Assembly: GCF_002575655.3 (NCBI RefSeq)
Contig: NC_053040.3
Coordinates: 157,977,148-158,041,147, forward strand
DNA length: 64,000 bases
Direction: 5' to 3'
From: Aegilops tauschii subsp. strangulata
Lineage: Eukaryota; Streptophyta; Magnoliopsida; Poales; Poaceae
The notes under the pieces were generated by a model. The model was not told where the DNA came from and searched no databases. It saw only the letters and a list, made by a program, of their open reading frames with translations. Below are positions 31,201 to 41,546 of the stretch, in pieces. Each line of letters opens with the position of its first letter. The stretch's first letter is position 1. Both the position numbers and the translations under genes were made by a program.

Positions 31201-32241
31201 ACCTCCCAGTCTGGCTGGTAGCCTCCACCCGGCCCCATGACGGCAGCCGTCGCCGGAGACATGTAGATCTGTGTTTCGAAGAGCAACTATTCAAGATAGC
31301 AAGACCAAGATGAGGTACTGAAAAGGAAAGAGTTGAGAAACTTACAGCCGGCGGCGGGCTGGCGCGGCAGTATGGCCGCTTGCCAAATCGCCAAGACCCT
31401 TCCGACAGCTTGATGTCGGAGATCTCGTTCACTATACGGGCAACCTCGGCGGTCGGCATGTCCGTCGTGCACATCCGGCTCGGGTCGCGGTGCCCGCTCA
31501 TCCGACAGATCAGATGAGGCCGGCCTGGGAGCGGGAGAACCCGGCGCACGACGAAGGCGACCAGCAGGTCGGATGCCTTGAGGCCTTCCTCATCAGTCAG
31601 CACCTGGAGCCGGTTAACGGCGGCGATGGCGTCGGCCGACATGGGCTTCGGCTTGTAGCCCCAGTTGGCCCGAGGTTCGGCTGGAGGGTCGGCTTCGTAG
31701 GGCGGCAGGTTGATGAAGTCGATGGCCGGGTCGACATTCTCGACGTAGAAATATGATTTCTACCAAAGTTTGACCGACTGTGACAGCTTGATGGCGGGGA
31801 AGGCATTCTTCGCAGACGGACGGCGCACCGCGACGAAGGCGCCGCACTGGGTCGCCTTCTCCTTGGCAGAGGTGCCCAGTTTGGTGTAGAAGAACGCTCC
31901 CCACAACTCGATGGTGGGGAGGATGCCGAGGTAGCCCTCACACATCGTGATGAAGGCGGACAGCAATGTCACGGTGTTGGGCGTCAGATGATGTGGTTGG
32001 AGATGGTAGGAGTCGAGGAAGGAACGGAGGAACCCACTTGCCGGAGGTCGAAGCCGTGGAGGAAGTGCGAGCGGAAGATAACCCGCTCGCCTCCTTCCGG
32101 TGCCGGCGAGATCTCCTTCTTCGGTGGCACGCGCACCTTGACGAAGCCCGCGCCGGGCAACCGCCGTGTGGCGCGAAGGAAGGCGAGATGGTCGTCGATC
32201 ACGAGCGAGCCATCCCAATCCCCTCCCCGGTTGCGCGCCAT
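28217..32241 (-). CDS. Gypsy-1 antisense gene, six exons, Transposase_28-like N-terminus
   Basis: Minus-strand gene from ATG 32241 (MARNRGGDWDGSL). Exons: 31345-32241, 30850-31286, 30031-30773, 29779-29863, 29108-29374, 28217-29006; donors gtaag or gtacg, acceptors cag, tag or gag. Exon 1 has GGERVIFRSHFLHGF, LDSYHLQPHHLTPNTVTLLS and AFITMCEGYLGILPTIELW, aligning with the Gypsy-2 antisense protein, then a globular part. Exon 2 is acidic, then basic. Exon 3 is Ala/Glu/Lys-rich, then Pro-rich. Exon 5 is a coiled coil (LGEANTALRTNEAECNELAQ). Exon 6 ends in a strongly acidic tail. Defects: frameshifts near 32040 and 28790, TAG at 31760-31762 and 30514-30516 (both likely CAG to TAG), TGA in exon 4. 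It is transcribed against the element; function unknown. Confidence 0.72.
29399..30000. repeat. ~120-bp tandem repeat inside antisense-gene introns
   Basis: Three direct copies starting near 29410, 29531 and 29650, with 'gaggtacggttgccggggag', 'gctcagcagtcggcc' and 'ggggctacagcccgcgggtgcgct', each ending 'cagagaaagaa'. A fourth, diverged copy lies at about 29918-30000, beyond the short exon 29779-29863. The repeats sit in introns 3 and 4 of the Gypsy-1 antisense gene; the short exon lies between repeat copies, which suggests a segment of intron-exon-intron was amplified or spread. Confidence 0.8.
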
Positions 32242-32930
32242 GGAGTTCGAGCTGGACGGAGAGATGGCGCGGCGGTGGGGCAAAGACCGCGGCGAAGCGA
32301 GAGGTTTCGGGCGGAGGAGATCGACGGTGACGAGCTGAGGCAGCGCTTTGGAAAAGCGTAGGAGTGCGGCGGCGGCAAGAGGAGGAGAAGGATGGAAATG
32401 GCAAAGGGAGAGGAGGGCGCGCGTGCTCCGCCGCTCCCCCTCCTCCCCCTGCTTATAGCCCCTGGGCTGCGGAGCCGAGGGGGCGGGGAGTGGGATCGTG
32501 GGATTAACTGCACTCATGACCCCACAACCCCAAGATTATTGCGCGAGTTACTGTGCGCAGTAACTCCGCCTAGAATCGCAACCGCCCGCCTCGGCCGCAG
32601 CGGACCCGCTCATGCGCCGAGGCCCGGTAATGGCGGGCCCAGCCTGCAGTCGCGTCCCATCGTGCGCATGGGCCGGCAGGCTGCCCGGCTAGTTGGCACC
32701 GGGTGGCGTGCTCGCAGCGGGCGGCGGGCCTAGAGGCCTAGCAAGCATGCCACCTCGTTCCCGCCTTGGCGTTTCAAAAATTATCAGACGGGCCCGCCCG
32801 GTCGCGGCCGGCTCCCAGCAGGCGGCATACTAGGAGACGGACAAAGCGTTCAACAAGAGCACTCGAAGAAGGAAACTGCTGAGGCACCTCGACTTATCAG
32901 CCGCGACGCCTCACCAGCTTCGGGGACTAC
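32242..32930. other. Gypsy-1 antisense promoter area and 3' non-coding end
   Basis: Upstream of the antisense ATG the minus strand has a TATA-like GGCTATAAGCAGG (about 32447-32460), 210 bp before the start. The rest is non-coding and GC-rich. The last bases before the right LTR, 'ccagcttcggggactac', are the polypurine-tract candidate. Confidence 0.5.
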
Positions 32931-34071
32931 TATCGGAGTAATGGGCCACGGGTAGCCTAACTCGAGTCCCTAAGCATTTCAAGACATTGGGCCGGCTGCG
33001 CCCCTCAAGCATCAAGGATGAAGCGCCGCCTTCTGGTGGCCGGCTAGCTCATATGGCCGGCTGCCAGAAGACGACCAAGCACCAGAAGACGGCCCCAAGA
33101 CGGGCCGACTCCTCGCAGGCGGCCTCCAGAGAGGCCGGCTCCTAGCAGGCGGCCCACGATGCCCTCAAAGTCTGCGCCCCCATTAAGAAGACAAGACAGG
33201 ATGTGGCTACAGTGTAGCCCATCACCCCCATATCCAGGGCACGGCGCGGCCACAATGCCCCGTACAGGCGGAGATCTCCGCACGAAGCGGCACTGTTGCC
33301 ACTCCACCCTTGACGTCACTCCTGTCAGGCGGAGCCCTGGTCCCACGACGGCCTGTCGGTACGGCCTGCAGGCGGCGGGCCCTACCAGGCAGCGAGAGAC
33401 CGGAGGGCGGCAGAGCCTGACCAGTCGGACCGGAGGGAGGCCGGCCTCTAGCAGGCGGCCCCCTCTTCCCTCGGAGTCCGCGCGCCATTAACCAGATGAG
33501 ACACGGTGTGGCTACAGTGATCTCCCACCAAATGGCGGGACTATAGCCACGCCCCCCCCCCCCGACCAAGCATGTGTCATTAGCATCATGGCTACAGTAA
33601 CAAGCAGCCGGCAAGACCCGCAAGCGGCGGGAGTGGCCTGTCGGCCCCGTACCAGACCAGTCGGCGGGGCCCAGCAGCCGGCGGAGAAGCCGGGTCCTAC
33701 ACCCGGCCAGATTACTATTGTACCCCTGGGGGGTAGGGCTATATAAACCCCCCCAGGGCGCCCATACAAAGGGTTCCCAACCTGTTAGACCTAGACTCAC
33801 ACATAGAGAGAGGAGAGAGCTAGCCCTGCTTTCTTCTACCTCTAGCATACAGCTCGAGGAGCACCATTGTACTCACTAGTTTCTTAGTGATCATGCGGAG
33901 ACCCTGCAGAGCAGGACTAGGGGTGTTATCTCCTAGGAGAGCCCCGAACCTGGGTAAAGTACGCCGGCGTTCGTGTCTACGCCTCATCCCGCTTCCAGGC
34001 ACCGGCGACGTTCTACTCGCTCCCACCATGATAAGCCATCCCTTGGCATATGTCGCACCAAACCCCCGACA
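32931..34071 (+). repeat. Gypsy-1 right (3') LTR
   Basis: 1141 bp, begins TATCGGAG (terminal TG mutated to TA) and ends CCCCCGACA. TATA box TATATAAA at about 33740-33747. A run of ten or more C at 33548-33562 differs in length from the left LTR. Confidence 0.93.
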
Positions 34072-34076
34072 TCCGG
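34072..34076. other. Target-site duplication of Gypsy-1, right copy
   Basis: tccgg, identical to 10755-10759; Copia RT coding resumes directly after it. Confidence 0.95.
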
Positions 34077-34590
34077 CTTTTCTACCAATGTCCACACTTG
34101 ATTCCTCTCGAAATTGTGTAGCTCTTCATGCATAGCATTCACCCAATCCGGATCATCAAGAGCTTCTTCAGCCTTCATAGGTTCAATGCTAGAAATGAAT
34201 GAGTAATGTTCACAAAAGTTAGCCAAACAAGTTTTAGAGCGAGTAATTCTCCCGGTTTGAATATCATCAAAGATTTGTTCAACGGGATGATCTCTTGAAA
34301 CTCTTGCTCTAACTCGTGAGAGCTTTTGTTTGGGTCGGGGTGGAACATCCTCTTCATCATCTTGTTCTTACTCATTGTTGTTGGTGTTGTTGTTCTCTTG
34401 TGTAGGTGGAGAAGGAGGTTGATGAGGTTCATCTTGTTGTACTTGTTTCCTTCATCTTGACATGTTCCACTTGTGGATTCCTCCAAGTCAACTTGTGGGT
34501 CACCTTGTCGTGAAATTGAGGATTCCACTTGAACGGACGAGGTACTCTCCTTCACCTCCGTTGGGCGAATCTTGCCAATAGACAAGTCTT
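34077..34590 (-). pseudogene. Copia pol: linker and start of reverse transcriptase
   Basis: The minus frame 33984-34226, in its Copia part above 34077, contains HYSFISSIEPMKAEEALDDP, DWVNAMHEELHNFERNQVW and LVEKP, the conserved N-terminus of Copia RT. Upstream a different frame (34175-34585) carries the hydrophilic IN-RT linker with STSSVQVESS and SHELEQEF-type sequence. The frame leads into 10759 across Gypsy-1. Frameshifts separate the linker from RT. Confidence 0.85.
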
Positions 34591-35111
34591 GAATTGCTTA
34601 CGGGGGGTCTTTGTCTGCTGCATCAATTGGCAATTGCTCTACTTGCGAGCTGTTAGATTCATCAAACTTCACATCTACCATCTCTTCAACCTTTCGGGTG
34701 AAATTGTTGTAGACACGGTAAGTGTGAGAGTTTGAGCCATAACCGAGTAGGAAACCTTCATGAGATTTAGGGGCAAATTTCGAACGATGATGCTTTTCAA
34801 GAATGTAGCACTTTGAGCCAAATAGTCGAAAGTATCCAACTTGGGGTTTGTTACCGGTGAGAAGCTCGTATGCCGTCTTGCCGAGAAGCTTGTGAAGATA
34901 TAGTCGATTAGTTGCATGGCAAGCTATCTCAACCGCTTCTGCCAAAAGTGTTTTGGCGTCTTGTATTCATCCAGCATCGTTCTTGCCATCTCAATAAGTG
35001 TCCGGTTCTTCCTCTCAACAACTCCATTTTGTTGAGGTGTGTACATAGCCGAGAACTCATGTGAAATCCCTTCTTCACCAAGAAAGGTATCCATGTTGGC
35101 GTTCTTGAACT
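34591..35111 (-). pseudogene. Copia integrase, C-terminal half
   Basis: Two frames: 34924-35111 with GEEGISHEFSAMYTPQQNGV, VERKNRTLIEMARTML and TPKHFW, containing the catalytic glutamate region (QNGVVERKN); and 34598-34945 with ACHATNRLYLHKLLGKTAYE, NKPQVGYFRLFGSKCYI and SHEGFLLGYG, the usual integrase C-terminal block. The N-terminal half lies at 45879-46123, beyond Gypsy-3. A frameshift near 34940 separates the two frames. Confidence 0.88.
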
Positions 35112-35116
35112 CCGTT
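35112..35116. other. Target-site duplication of Gypsy-3, left copy
   Basis: ccgtt before TGTCGGTG, repeated at 45874-45878. With one copy removed, the Copia integrase reads through its second catalytic aspartate motif (SDNGT, then EFKN) without a break. Confidence 0.95.
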
Positions 35117-36043
35117 TGTCGGTGCAACAGACCCCTGGTATGTTGCCCAACTGTGCACAGGCACAAGATCAAGATTGAAGCACCAGCTCAAGACAAAGAT
35201 TGAAGAACCAAGAGGCTTGAAGAGCCAACAGGCAGCTCGGAGGGATCGAGATCGAGCCAAAGGAACAGGATATCGGCAAGAGAAGAGCCTCCCTCGCCGG
35301 GCAGGCGAGCCGGGCAAGGGGCCAGGCCATCACCAGAAGAAAGCAACCAAGACTCCCCGACAGCGCTTGCCGGGGGTTGCGGGGCCTGAACCACCCCGCC
35401 AACCGCTCAAGTACGACCCACGTCGTCAATCAGTGCGGTGTCAAGCCGCAAGGTGATTAAGTGGCATCATTTGCCACATGGCAGCCATCTCCTACAGAAG
35501 AAACCCACAGGTGACACCCGTCCAGCGACGTGTCAAGAGAATGGGTGCGGAGCTGGCGAGATAAGCCCGGCAGGCCTTGCCGGGCAGCTAGTGATGTGAC
35601 ACTAAGCGGTGCATTTAATGCACCCTGCCAGCCCGCAGAGTTAGGTATGATAGCACTGTTTGCTACCATATCAGCGGGTAATGACAGTTTTGCCACTTTG
35701 GTGACCCCTTAATCTATAAAAGGAGGCCCATGGCAATCGTAGGAGGGGGTTGGAGGGCTGGAAACTTGACAAACCCAACCACCATACACTTGTGGTCACT
35801 GTAGCCCTGAGGCAGGCCTTGCCGGGCAAGTGTACCACGCACCACCACGTTCATTTCCACCATTAATCCACCAAAGCAGGAGTAGGGTATTACGCCTCGT
35901 GGCGGCCCGAACCTGGGTAAATTGCTTGTGTGCTCTCTGCCATGCTGCCGCGCACTGGTCTGCTCTTTGTGCAACGCGACGTTCCCCGCCGAACAAGCAA
36001 GGGGCCGCCCGGTCCCATAGGTGGCCGCCGATATCCCGCGACA
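35117..36043 (+). repeat. Gypsy-3 left (5') LTR
   Basis: Starts TGTCGGTGCAACAG, ends ATATCCCGCGACA. TATA box CTATAAAAG at 35714-35722 within 'ctataaaaggaggccc'. 927 bp. Confidence 0.95.
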
Positions 36044-36240
36044 TCTTTGGCACGCTAGGTAGGGGGATGAAGATGACGTGCTGAGCATGCTTGTGCGAAC
36101 CTGAAAGCGTGCGCAGCATGTCATGTTCATCGCCATCTTTGGCGCGCCAGGTAGGGGGATATCCCGCGACATCTTTACGCCTCGTGGCGGCCCGAACCTG
36201 GGTAAATTGCTTGTGCGAACCTGAAAGCGTGCACATCATG
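36044..36240 (+). promoter_or_regulatory. Gypsy-3 primer-binding site and rearranged leader
   Basis: TCTTTGGCACGCTAGGTAG directly after the LTR is the primer-binding region. A second near-copy, TCTTTGGCGCGCCAGGTAG, lies at about 36137, followed by the LTR-end sequence 'atatcccgcgacatcttt' and then a piece from inside U5 (acgcctcgtggcggcc, gaacctgggtaaattgcttg) matching about 35890-35930. The 'gtgcgaacctgaaagcgtgc' words are also doubled (36092, 36212). This is a scrambled duplication of LTR and leader sequence, best explained by template switching during reverse transcription. Confidence 0.75.
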
Positions 36241-37000
36241 TCATCTTCATTGCCATCTTCGTCTTCAACGATGCCATCAACCATGGCGCCCAAGAAGAAG
36301 AAGTCCGGCCCAGCCATCTACCTCGAAGGCTCTACCTCCCGCAACCCTCTGATGCCGCGGGGTGTGTGGGGACAAGTGAGGATGTGAGCGCTCTTGGGGG
36401 CATGGCAGGAGCAGGTGGCGCCATCGCCACTCCCCCTGTGGCCGACATGGGGGCTGAAGGCGTCAGAGGAGAACAGTTGCAACAGCGTTTCGACGGTCAA
36501 GCTCCGCAAGATATGGACGGGAGGGTGATTCCGCTTACATCCCCTCCTCCCACCGACGGCGCAGCCACAACAACGGCGCTCGGTCTGGGATGGACCACCG
36601 CCCTCCGGCCGTCCCTGCCACGGGGGCGGTCACGGCACGTCTGTCTCCTCTCGGGCGAGCCGACCCAACCACTGCACCCGACGGAGCCACGGACCCTCGA
36701 GCGCCATCACCGTGCGATCCTGCTGCCCAGGTGGCCGCCCCATCACAGCGCGGGCGCGCCACCGCCGCCGCGGGCACCGTCAGGAGCCAGGCGACGGTGC
36801 GGTCAAGATCATCAACTTCCATGCCAAGCACAGCCACGGAGGCTATGGCGCGGGCCCAGTTGCTACTAAGGTTCCCGCCAGCAGCCGAGCAAATGGATGA
36901 ATGGCGTGCCACCATCCAGAGTCTGCTCGGTTTCGCTGAGGCTGGGAGCTCGCGGTGCGCTGGCCCGCCACGACCTCCCCAAGTGACGATGACTGCCCGT
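36241..37000 (+). pseudogene. Gypsy-3 gag leader, degenerate
   Basis: Several short overlapping frames (36366-36869, 36590-37138) with Pro/Ala/Arg-rich composition. Likely the N-terminal low-complexity part of gag, judging from position; a start codon could be ATG 36277 or 36286 (TMAPKKKKSGP). No domain is visible here. Confidence 0.45.
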
Positions 37001-38150
37001 ACTGCTGGCCGAACGGAGGGGGTTGTCCCCATTGTTCAGTCCCCACCACGGCAGCAGACGCGGGTGCAGCAAGATCAAGATCCCGACGACGTCTCGATGG
37101 CCTCTTCTGACCCTCGAGCACGTCCGGGCCAATCGTGAACCTCGGAGCATAGGCGACGGGGAGACGCGCGCGTCGTCGTGGTACGGCCTCTCGACGACCC
37201 CCGCCAGACCGATGGGTGCGGCGGCCTCAACGTCGACGAGCATGCGTTTGGTGTTGGCGGGTGCCTACCTTTCGAGGTCGGCTGCCCTGCCTTTACACGC
37301 GAGCTGCGCCAAGTCCGTTTGGCCGTCCGTCCGCATGTTCAAGCCAGAGATACCCGAGAAGTACAACGGGAGACTATACCCGACAGAGTTCCTAAGCATC
37401 TACACCATCATTGTTCAGGCTGCCGGGGAAGAGACGAGAAGGTGTTCGCCAACTACTTCCCGTTGGCTCTCAAGTTCAATGTGAGATCTTGGCTCATGCA
37501 CTTGCCAGAGAACTCTATTTCGTCATGGGCAGACCTGTGCCACGAGTTCATCGGTGCCTTCACCAGTGGCCACCAGGAGCCCGCAGGCCCAGCGACCTAC
37601 AGCTTCTCCAGCAGAAAGAAGGAGAAACTCTCCGTGAGTATTTACAAAGAATCAGTAAAATTCATAGGAATATTCTGAATATCCATCCTGCAGCTGTTAT
37701 AGCAGCCTTCCAGTCCAATGTGCGCAACCGTCGCATTCATTCTAAGATGAATGTGCGGTTTCCCAAGACTGTGAAGGAGTTGTACACACTAGTGGATAAG
37801 TGTGCTCGGATGGAGGAAGGAAGGAAGTTGCCCGGGAGGAGGATTGCATCAATGTTGATTCAGAGGATGAAGATGAATCAACCAGTCCAAGAAAGGGCAA
37901 GAAGCGCAACAAGAAGCCAAGAGATAAGACAGTGATGAATGTGGAAGGTTCTGGCATGCCTAGTACCGGCAAGAAGGCCAAGGCTGAGGCCCCCGGCAAG
38001 GAAGTTGCCGCGTGCACTGCCTGCCGGGAAGCCGCTACCGCGGAAAAAGCCGGGAAAGGTGATGGGCCATACTACAAGATCCACCGGACCAAGGGCCACG
38101 ACCTCCATGAATGTTATCAGGTTGAGCAACTTGTCAAGAGATAGAGAGCA
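37001..38150 (+). pseudogene. Gypsy-3 gag core and nucleocapsid
   Basis: Broken over at least four frames: FKPEIPEKYNGRLYPTEFLS (37023 frame), EKVFANYFPLALKFNVRSWL and SSWADLCHEFIGAFTSGHQE (37178 frame), EGETLREYLQRISKIHRNIL (37411 frame), and a basic nucleocapsid with YYKIHRTKGHDLHECYQVEQ (37800 frame). The last is the zinc-knuckle-like motif of this clade, usually beginning C-x-K-I-H; the first cysteine is tyrosine here (TGC to TAC). The order is that of a Gypsy gag; this copy is not translatable as one protein. Confidence 0.8.
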
Positions 38151-38332
38151 GAGTATGATAAGCGTGATAAGGAGAAAGGTCAGAATGTTGTTGGCGGAAA
38201 GGGCCGAGGCGGTGAAGCAAACCACCCCGGCAAACCCTTTCGGAACCAAGGAAAACCCGCCAAGGGCCCAGAGAAGGAAACCTGGGATGATTTGAGTGAT
38301 GGAGGGAATGAAGAGGAAACCAATGAGCAGGA

Positions 38333-39211
38333 ATGAAGAGGGCCACTGACGCCCTATGCATTGATGAGGGTGCGTCCTTGCACTCCTCCCATCGCCAGCT
38401 CAAGCAATGGGCACGAGAGGTCAATGCTGTGGAGCCAGTGCCAGAGGCCCGAAAGCCGCTCAAATGGTCCCGCACGCCCATCATCTTTGATGAGGAGGAC
38501 CACCCTTGCCGCACCACCGCGCTAGGGTGTTTGCCGTTGTTGGTCTCCCCAACAATTCGCAACCTCAAGGTCACAAAGATGTTAGTGGATGGTGGGGCTG
38601 GGTTGAATCTGATTTCCCCAGCAGTTCTTAACAAGATTCAGATAGGAGAGGAAGAGTTGGAGGTTACCAGCACGTTTCAAGCAGTCAATCCCGGCAGGAG
38701 CTGTCCCAAGGGAAAGATTACGTTGCCGGTGACGTTTGGGGGAGAGTTGAACTATAGGACTGAGAAGATTGTGTTTGATGTGGTTGAGCTCCCCCTGCCT
38801 TATAATGGGATTCTAGGACGACCGGCCTTGGCCAAGTTCATGGCAGCATCCCACTATGCTTACAACACTTTGAAGATGCCTGGGCCGTTGGGAGTCATCA
38901 CCATCCCCTCAGATGAGAAGGATGCGATTATCTGTGTGGACAGGATGTATCGGGATGCCATCGCAGCAGAGGTTGCGGCAGCAACGGTCCCCGCCAAGGA
39001 AAGCAAAGGAAAAAAGAGGGATTGTAGGACCTCCGGCAAGGAGTCCGGGAAGCGTGCCCCCTCCGAGTGCACGGCACCCGTTGTCGACGTGCCGGAGTGT
39101 TCCAACAGCAAGAGATCCAAGGTTGCAACACCCCAAGTGAAGAAGGTCCCGGCAGGGCTGGCTGGTGTTGATGGTACTTTCACCATCAGCGCCACCCTTG
39201 ATGACAAATAG
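38333..39211 (+). pseudogene. Gypsy-3 aspartic protease region
   Basis: Open frame of 292 codons with KWSRTPIIFDEEDHPCRTTA, the catalytic MLVDGGAGLNLISP (DGGAG in place of DGGSS) and LPYNGILGRPALAKFMAASH. It ends at TAG 39209-39211 in the context DDK-stop-ES, after which the same frame goes on into RT. Gypsy-1 has a TAG at the homologous position (14940-14942). The protease would process gag-pol. Confidence 0.85.
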
Positions 39212-40340
39212 GAAAGCGCGCTCGTTGCCTTCCTGCGGGCGAATATCGACGTCTTTGCCTGGCAACCATCTTATATCCCCGGTGTTCCCAGGGAGGTAAT
39301 CGAGCACCACCTTGTTGTCTGCCCACATGCCCGACCCGTCAAGCAGAAAGTTAGGAAGCAAGCCTTGGAGCGGTAGTAGCTCATTGCCGAGGAAATCAAG
39401 AAGTTAGAGGCAGCTGGATTGGTCAAAGGAGTACTGCACCCTACATGGTTGGCAAACCCAGTGGTGTTCAGAAGGCGAATGGGAAATGGAGGCTTTGGAT
39501 TGATTTCACAGATCTCAATAAGGCTTGCCCAAAGGACCCATTCCCCTTGCCGCGCATCGATCATATTGTGGATTCTACTTCAGAGTGCGATCTGCTCTCC
39601 TTTTTGGATGCATACTCCGGATATCACCAGATCTTCATGTCCAAATAAGATGAGGAGAAAACATCATTCATCACTCCATGTGGTACATACTGTTTTGTCC
39701 GCATGCCTTTCGGATTAAAGAGTGTCGGGTCCACTTTTGCAAGAGCAGTCCAGATTGGTTTTGAGCCACAGTTACACAGAAACATAGAAGCCTATATGGA
39801 TGACATTGTGGTCAAGAACAAGGATAAGGCCACCCTTATCCAGGATTTGGAAGAGACATTTGCTAACTTGCGCAAGATCAACCTGAAGCTTAACCCGGAG
39901 AAGTGCATATTCGGTGTTCCCTCCGGCATGCTACTTGGATTCTTCGTGTACCACCGGGGGATTGAAGCCAATCCTAACAAGATCAAGGCCATTGAGCAGA
40001 TCCAAGCGCCAAGGACAGTTAAGGATGTGAGGCACTTGACGGGATGCGTTGCCGTGCTAAGCAGATTCATTTCCAAGTCTGCCGAGCGTGTCCTACCGTT
40101 CTTCAAAATTTTGAAGAAGGTAGGGCCTATGAAGTGGACCCCGGAAGCAGATACAACCTTGCAAGAGTTGAAGGCTTACCTGTCATATGTGCCTACCTTG
40201 GTTGCACCCAAACCTCAAGAGCCGTTACTGCTTTACTTGGCAGCAACCAACCAAGTGGTCAGTGCAGCCCTCGTAGCACAGCGAGAAGTGGATGAAGCAG
40301 AGAGCGGCCAGATCATGGCAGAGCCAGAAGAGGATTAGAA
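39212..40340 (+). pseudogene. Gypsy-3 reverse transcriptase and first RNase H
   Basis: In frame after the TAG: ALVAFLRANIDVFAWQPSYI and PGVPREVIEHHLVVCP, with a double TAG at 39374-39379, then LIAEEIKKLEAAGLVKGVLH. A frameshift near 39465 leads to WRLWIDFTDLNKACPKDPFP and FLDAYSGYHQIF, a TAA at 39646-39648, then MPFGLKSVGSTFARAVQ, the catalytic YMDDIVVKN, KINLKLNPEKCIFGVPSGML and LTGCVAVLSRFISKSAERVL. It ends at TAG 40336-40338. Both catalytic motifs survive but five or more defects kill the frame. Confidence 0.9.
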
Positions 40341-41546
40341 AGTAGTAAGCACGGCGACAAGTGCAACCCCAAGGACGTGGCAAGGAAGAAAGTGGTGCAG
40401 CGCCCAGTGTACTTCGTCAGCTCCTTGTTGCAAGGGGCTAGATCGAGGTACTCTGGTGTGCAAAAGTTAATCTTTGGCCTCGTCATGGCCTCAAGGAAAC
40501 TGCGCCACTACTTCCAAGCCCATGAGATCACGGTTGTTACTCATCTTCCGTTGTAGGGAATACTCCAAAACCCTGAGGCTACTGGCAGAATAGTGGAGTG
40601 GGCTTTGGAGTTATCCGGCTTTGGTTTGAAGTTTGAGAGCACTTCAACCATTCAAAGCAGGGCGCTGGCAGAGTTTATTGCAGAATGGACGCCAGCCCCT
40701 GATGAGGAAACAACAGAAATAGCTCTCCCCGGCAAGGAATCACCCCAAGAATGGATTATGTATTTTGATGGTGATTTTTCCCTACAAGGTGCAGGAGCTG
40801 GCATGCTTCTTGTTGCCCCCTCCGGGGAGCACCTGAAGTACGTCATCCAAATGCACTTTGCCCGGGAAGAAGCCACCAACAATACAGCTGAGTATGAAGG
40901 GCTCCTTGTCGGGCTCAGGATTGCAGCAGAATTGGGAATCAAGAAGCTGATCATTCGAGGAGATTCACAGTTAGTGGTGAGACAAGTCAACAAGGATTAC
41001 CAAATCCCATTGATGGAAGCATACATTGAGGAAGTAAGGAGGTTAGAGGAGCGCTTTGACGGGTTGCAAACGGAGCATGTACCCCGTGCGGAAAACAGCA
41101 TAGCTGATCACCTGTCAAAGTGTGCTGCGCAGAAGCTTCCTGTGGAACCAGGAACTTTTGTTCTCCACCTCTCTCAACCCTCTGTATCACCAACCACAAT
41201 GGCCCGAAAAAGGAGAAAGTTGTACTATGGTAAGCCTCTCCCGATCGAGCCATCCGCTCCCGGCAGAGACCCTGCCGGAAACAACTCCTCAAAGCCTACC
41301 GCACCACCCCCTCCAGCCGGGCCTATGGACCCCGCGAACAAGGCTGGTGCTCCCGCAACCGAGGAGGTGCCGCTAGTCCTCGTTGCCGAGCCTCAGGCTC
41401 CCACTTGGGCAAGGCACATCGGCCGCTTCCTCCAAACCGGGGAACTCCCCGGCGAACCAGATGAAGCCGAGAAAGTAGCCCGGAGGGCCAGTATGTATCA
41501 GTTTGTCGATGACACTCTGTACAGAAGGAGGCCCAACGGTGTGTAA
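40341..41546 (+). pseudogene. Gypsy-3 RNase H C-terminus and second RNase H-like domain
   Basis: The 40400-40590 stretch gives RPVYFVSSLLQGARSRYSGV- and HLPL-stop-GILQNPEATGR-type sequence, with TAG 40554-40556 where glutamine is expected. From 40593: WALELSGFGLKFESTSTIQS, MYFDGDFSLQGAGAGMLLV, TNNTAEYEGLLVGLRIAAEL, IIRGDSQLVVRQVNKDY and EHVPRAENSIADHLSKCA, an RNase H with its acidic residues (FDGD, AEYEG, GDSQL, NSIAD). A Pro-rich linker follows, and the integrase N-terminal block starts (ARRASMYQFVDDTLYRR), ending at TAA 41544-41546. Confidence 0.85.

Larger units (their letters stand above)
10760..34071 (+). mobile_element. Gypsy-1: Tat-type LTR retrotransposon with antisense gene
   Basis: Bounded by LTRs 10760-11926 and 32931-34071 and by a perfect 5-bp duplication (tccgg). 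After removal of the nested Gypsy-2 the element is about 14.2 kb. Order on the plus strand: gag, protease, RT, RNase H, a second RNase H-like domain ahead of integrase, then integrase. PR-RT-RH-IN is Ty3/Gypsy order; the RNase H pair and the antisense gene before the 3' LTR point to the Tat lineage. A six-exon gene runs on the minus strand at 28217-32241. Frameshifts and TAG codons make the sense genes inactive. The right LTR begins TA instead of TG, a G-to-A change at its terminal base pair. Confidence 0.92.
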
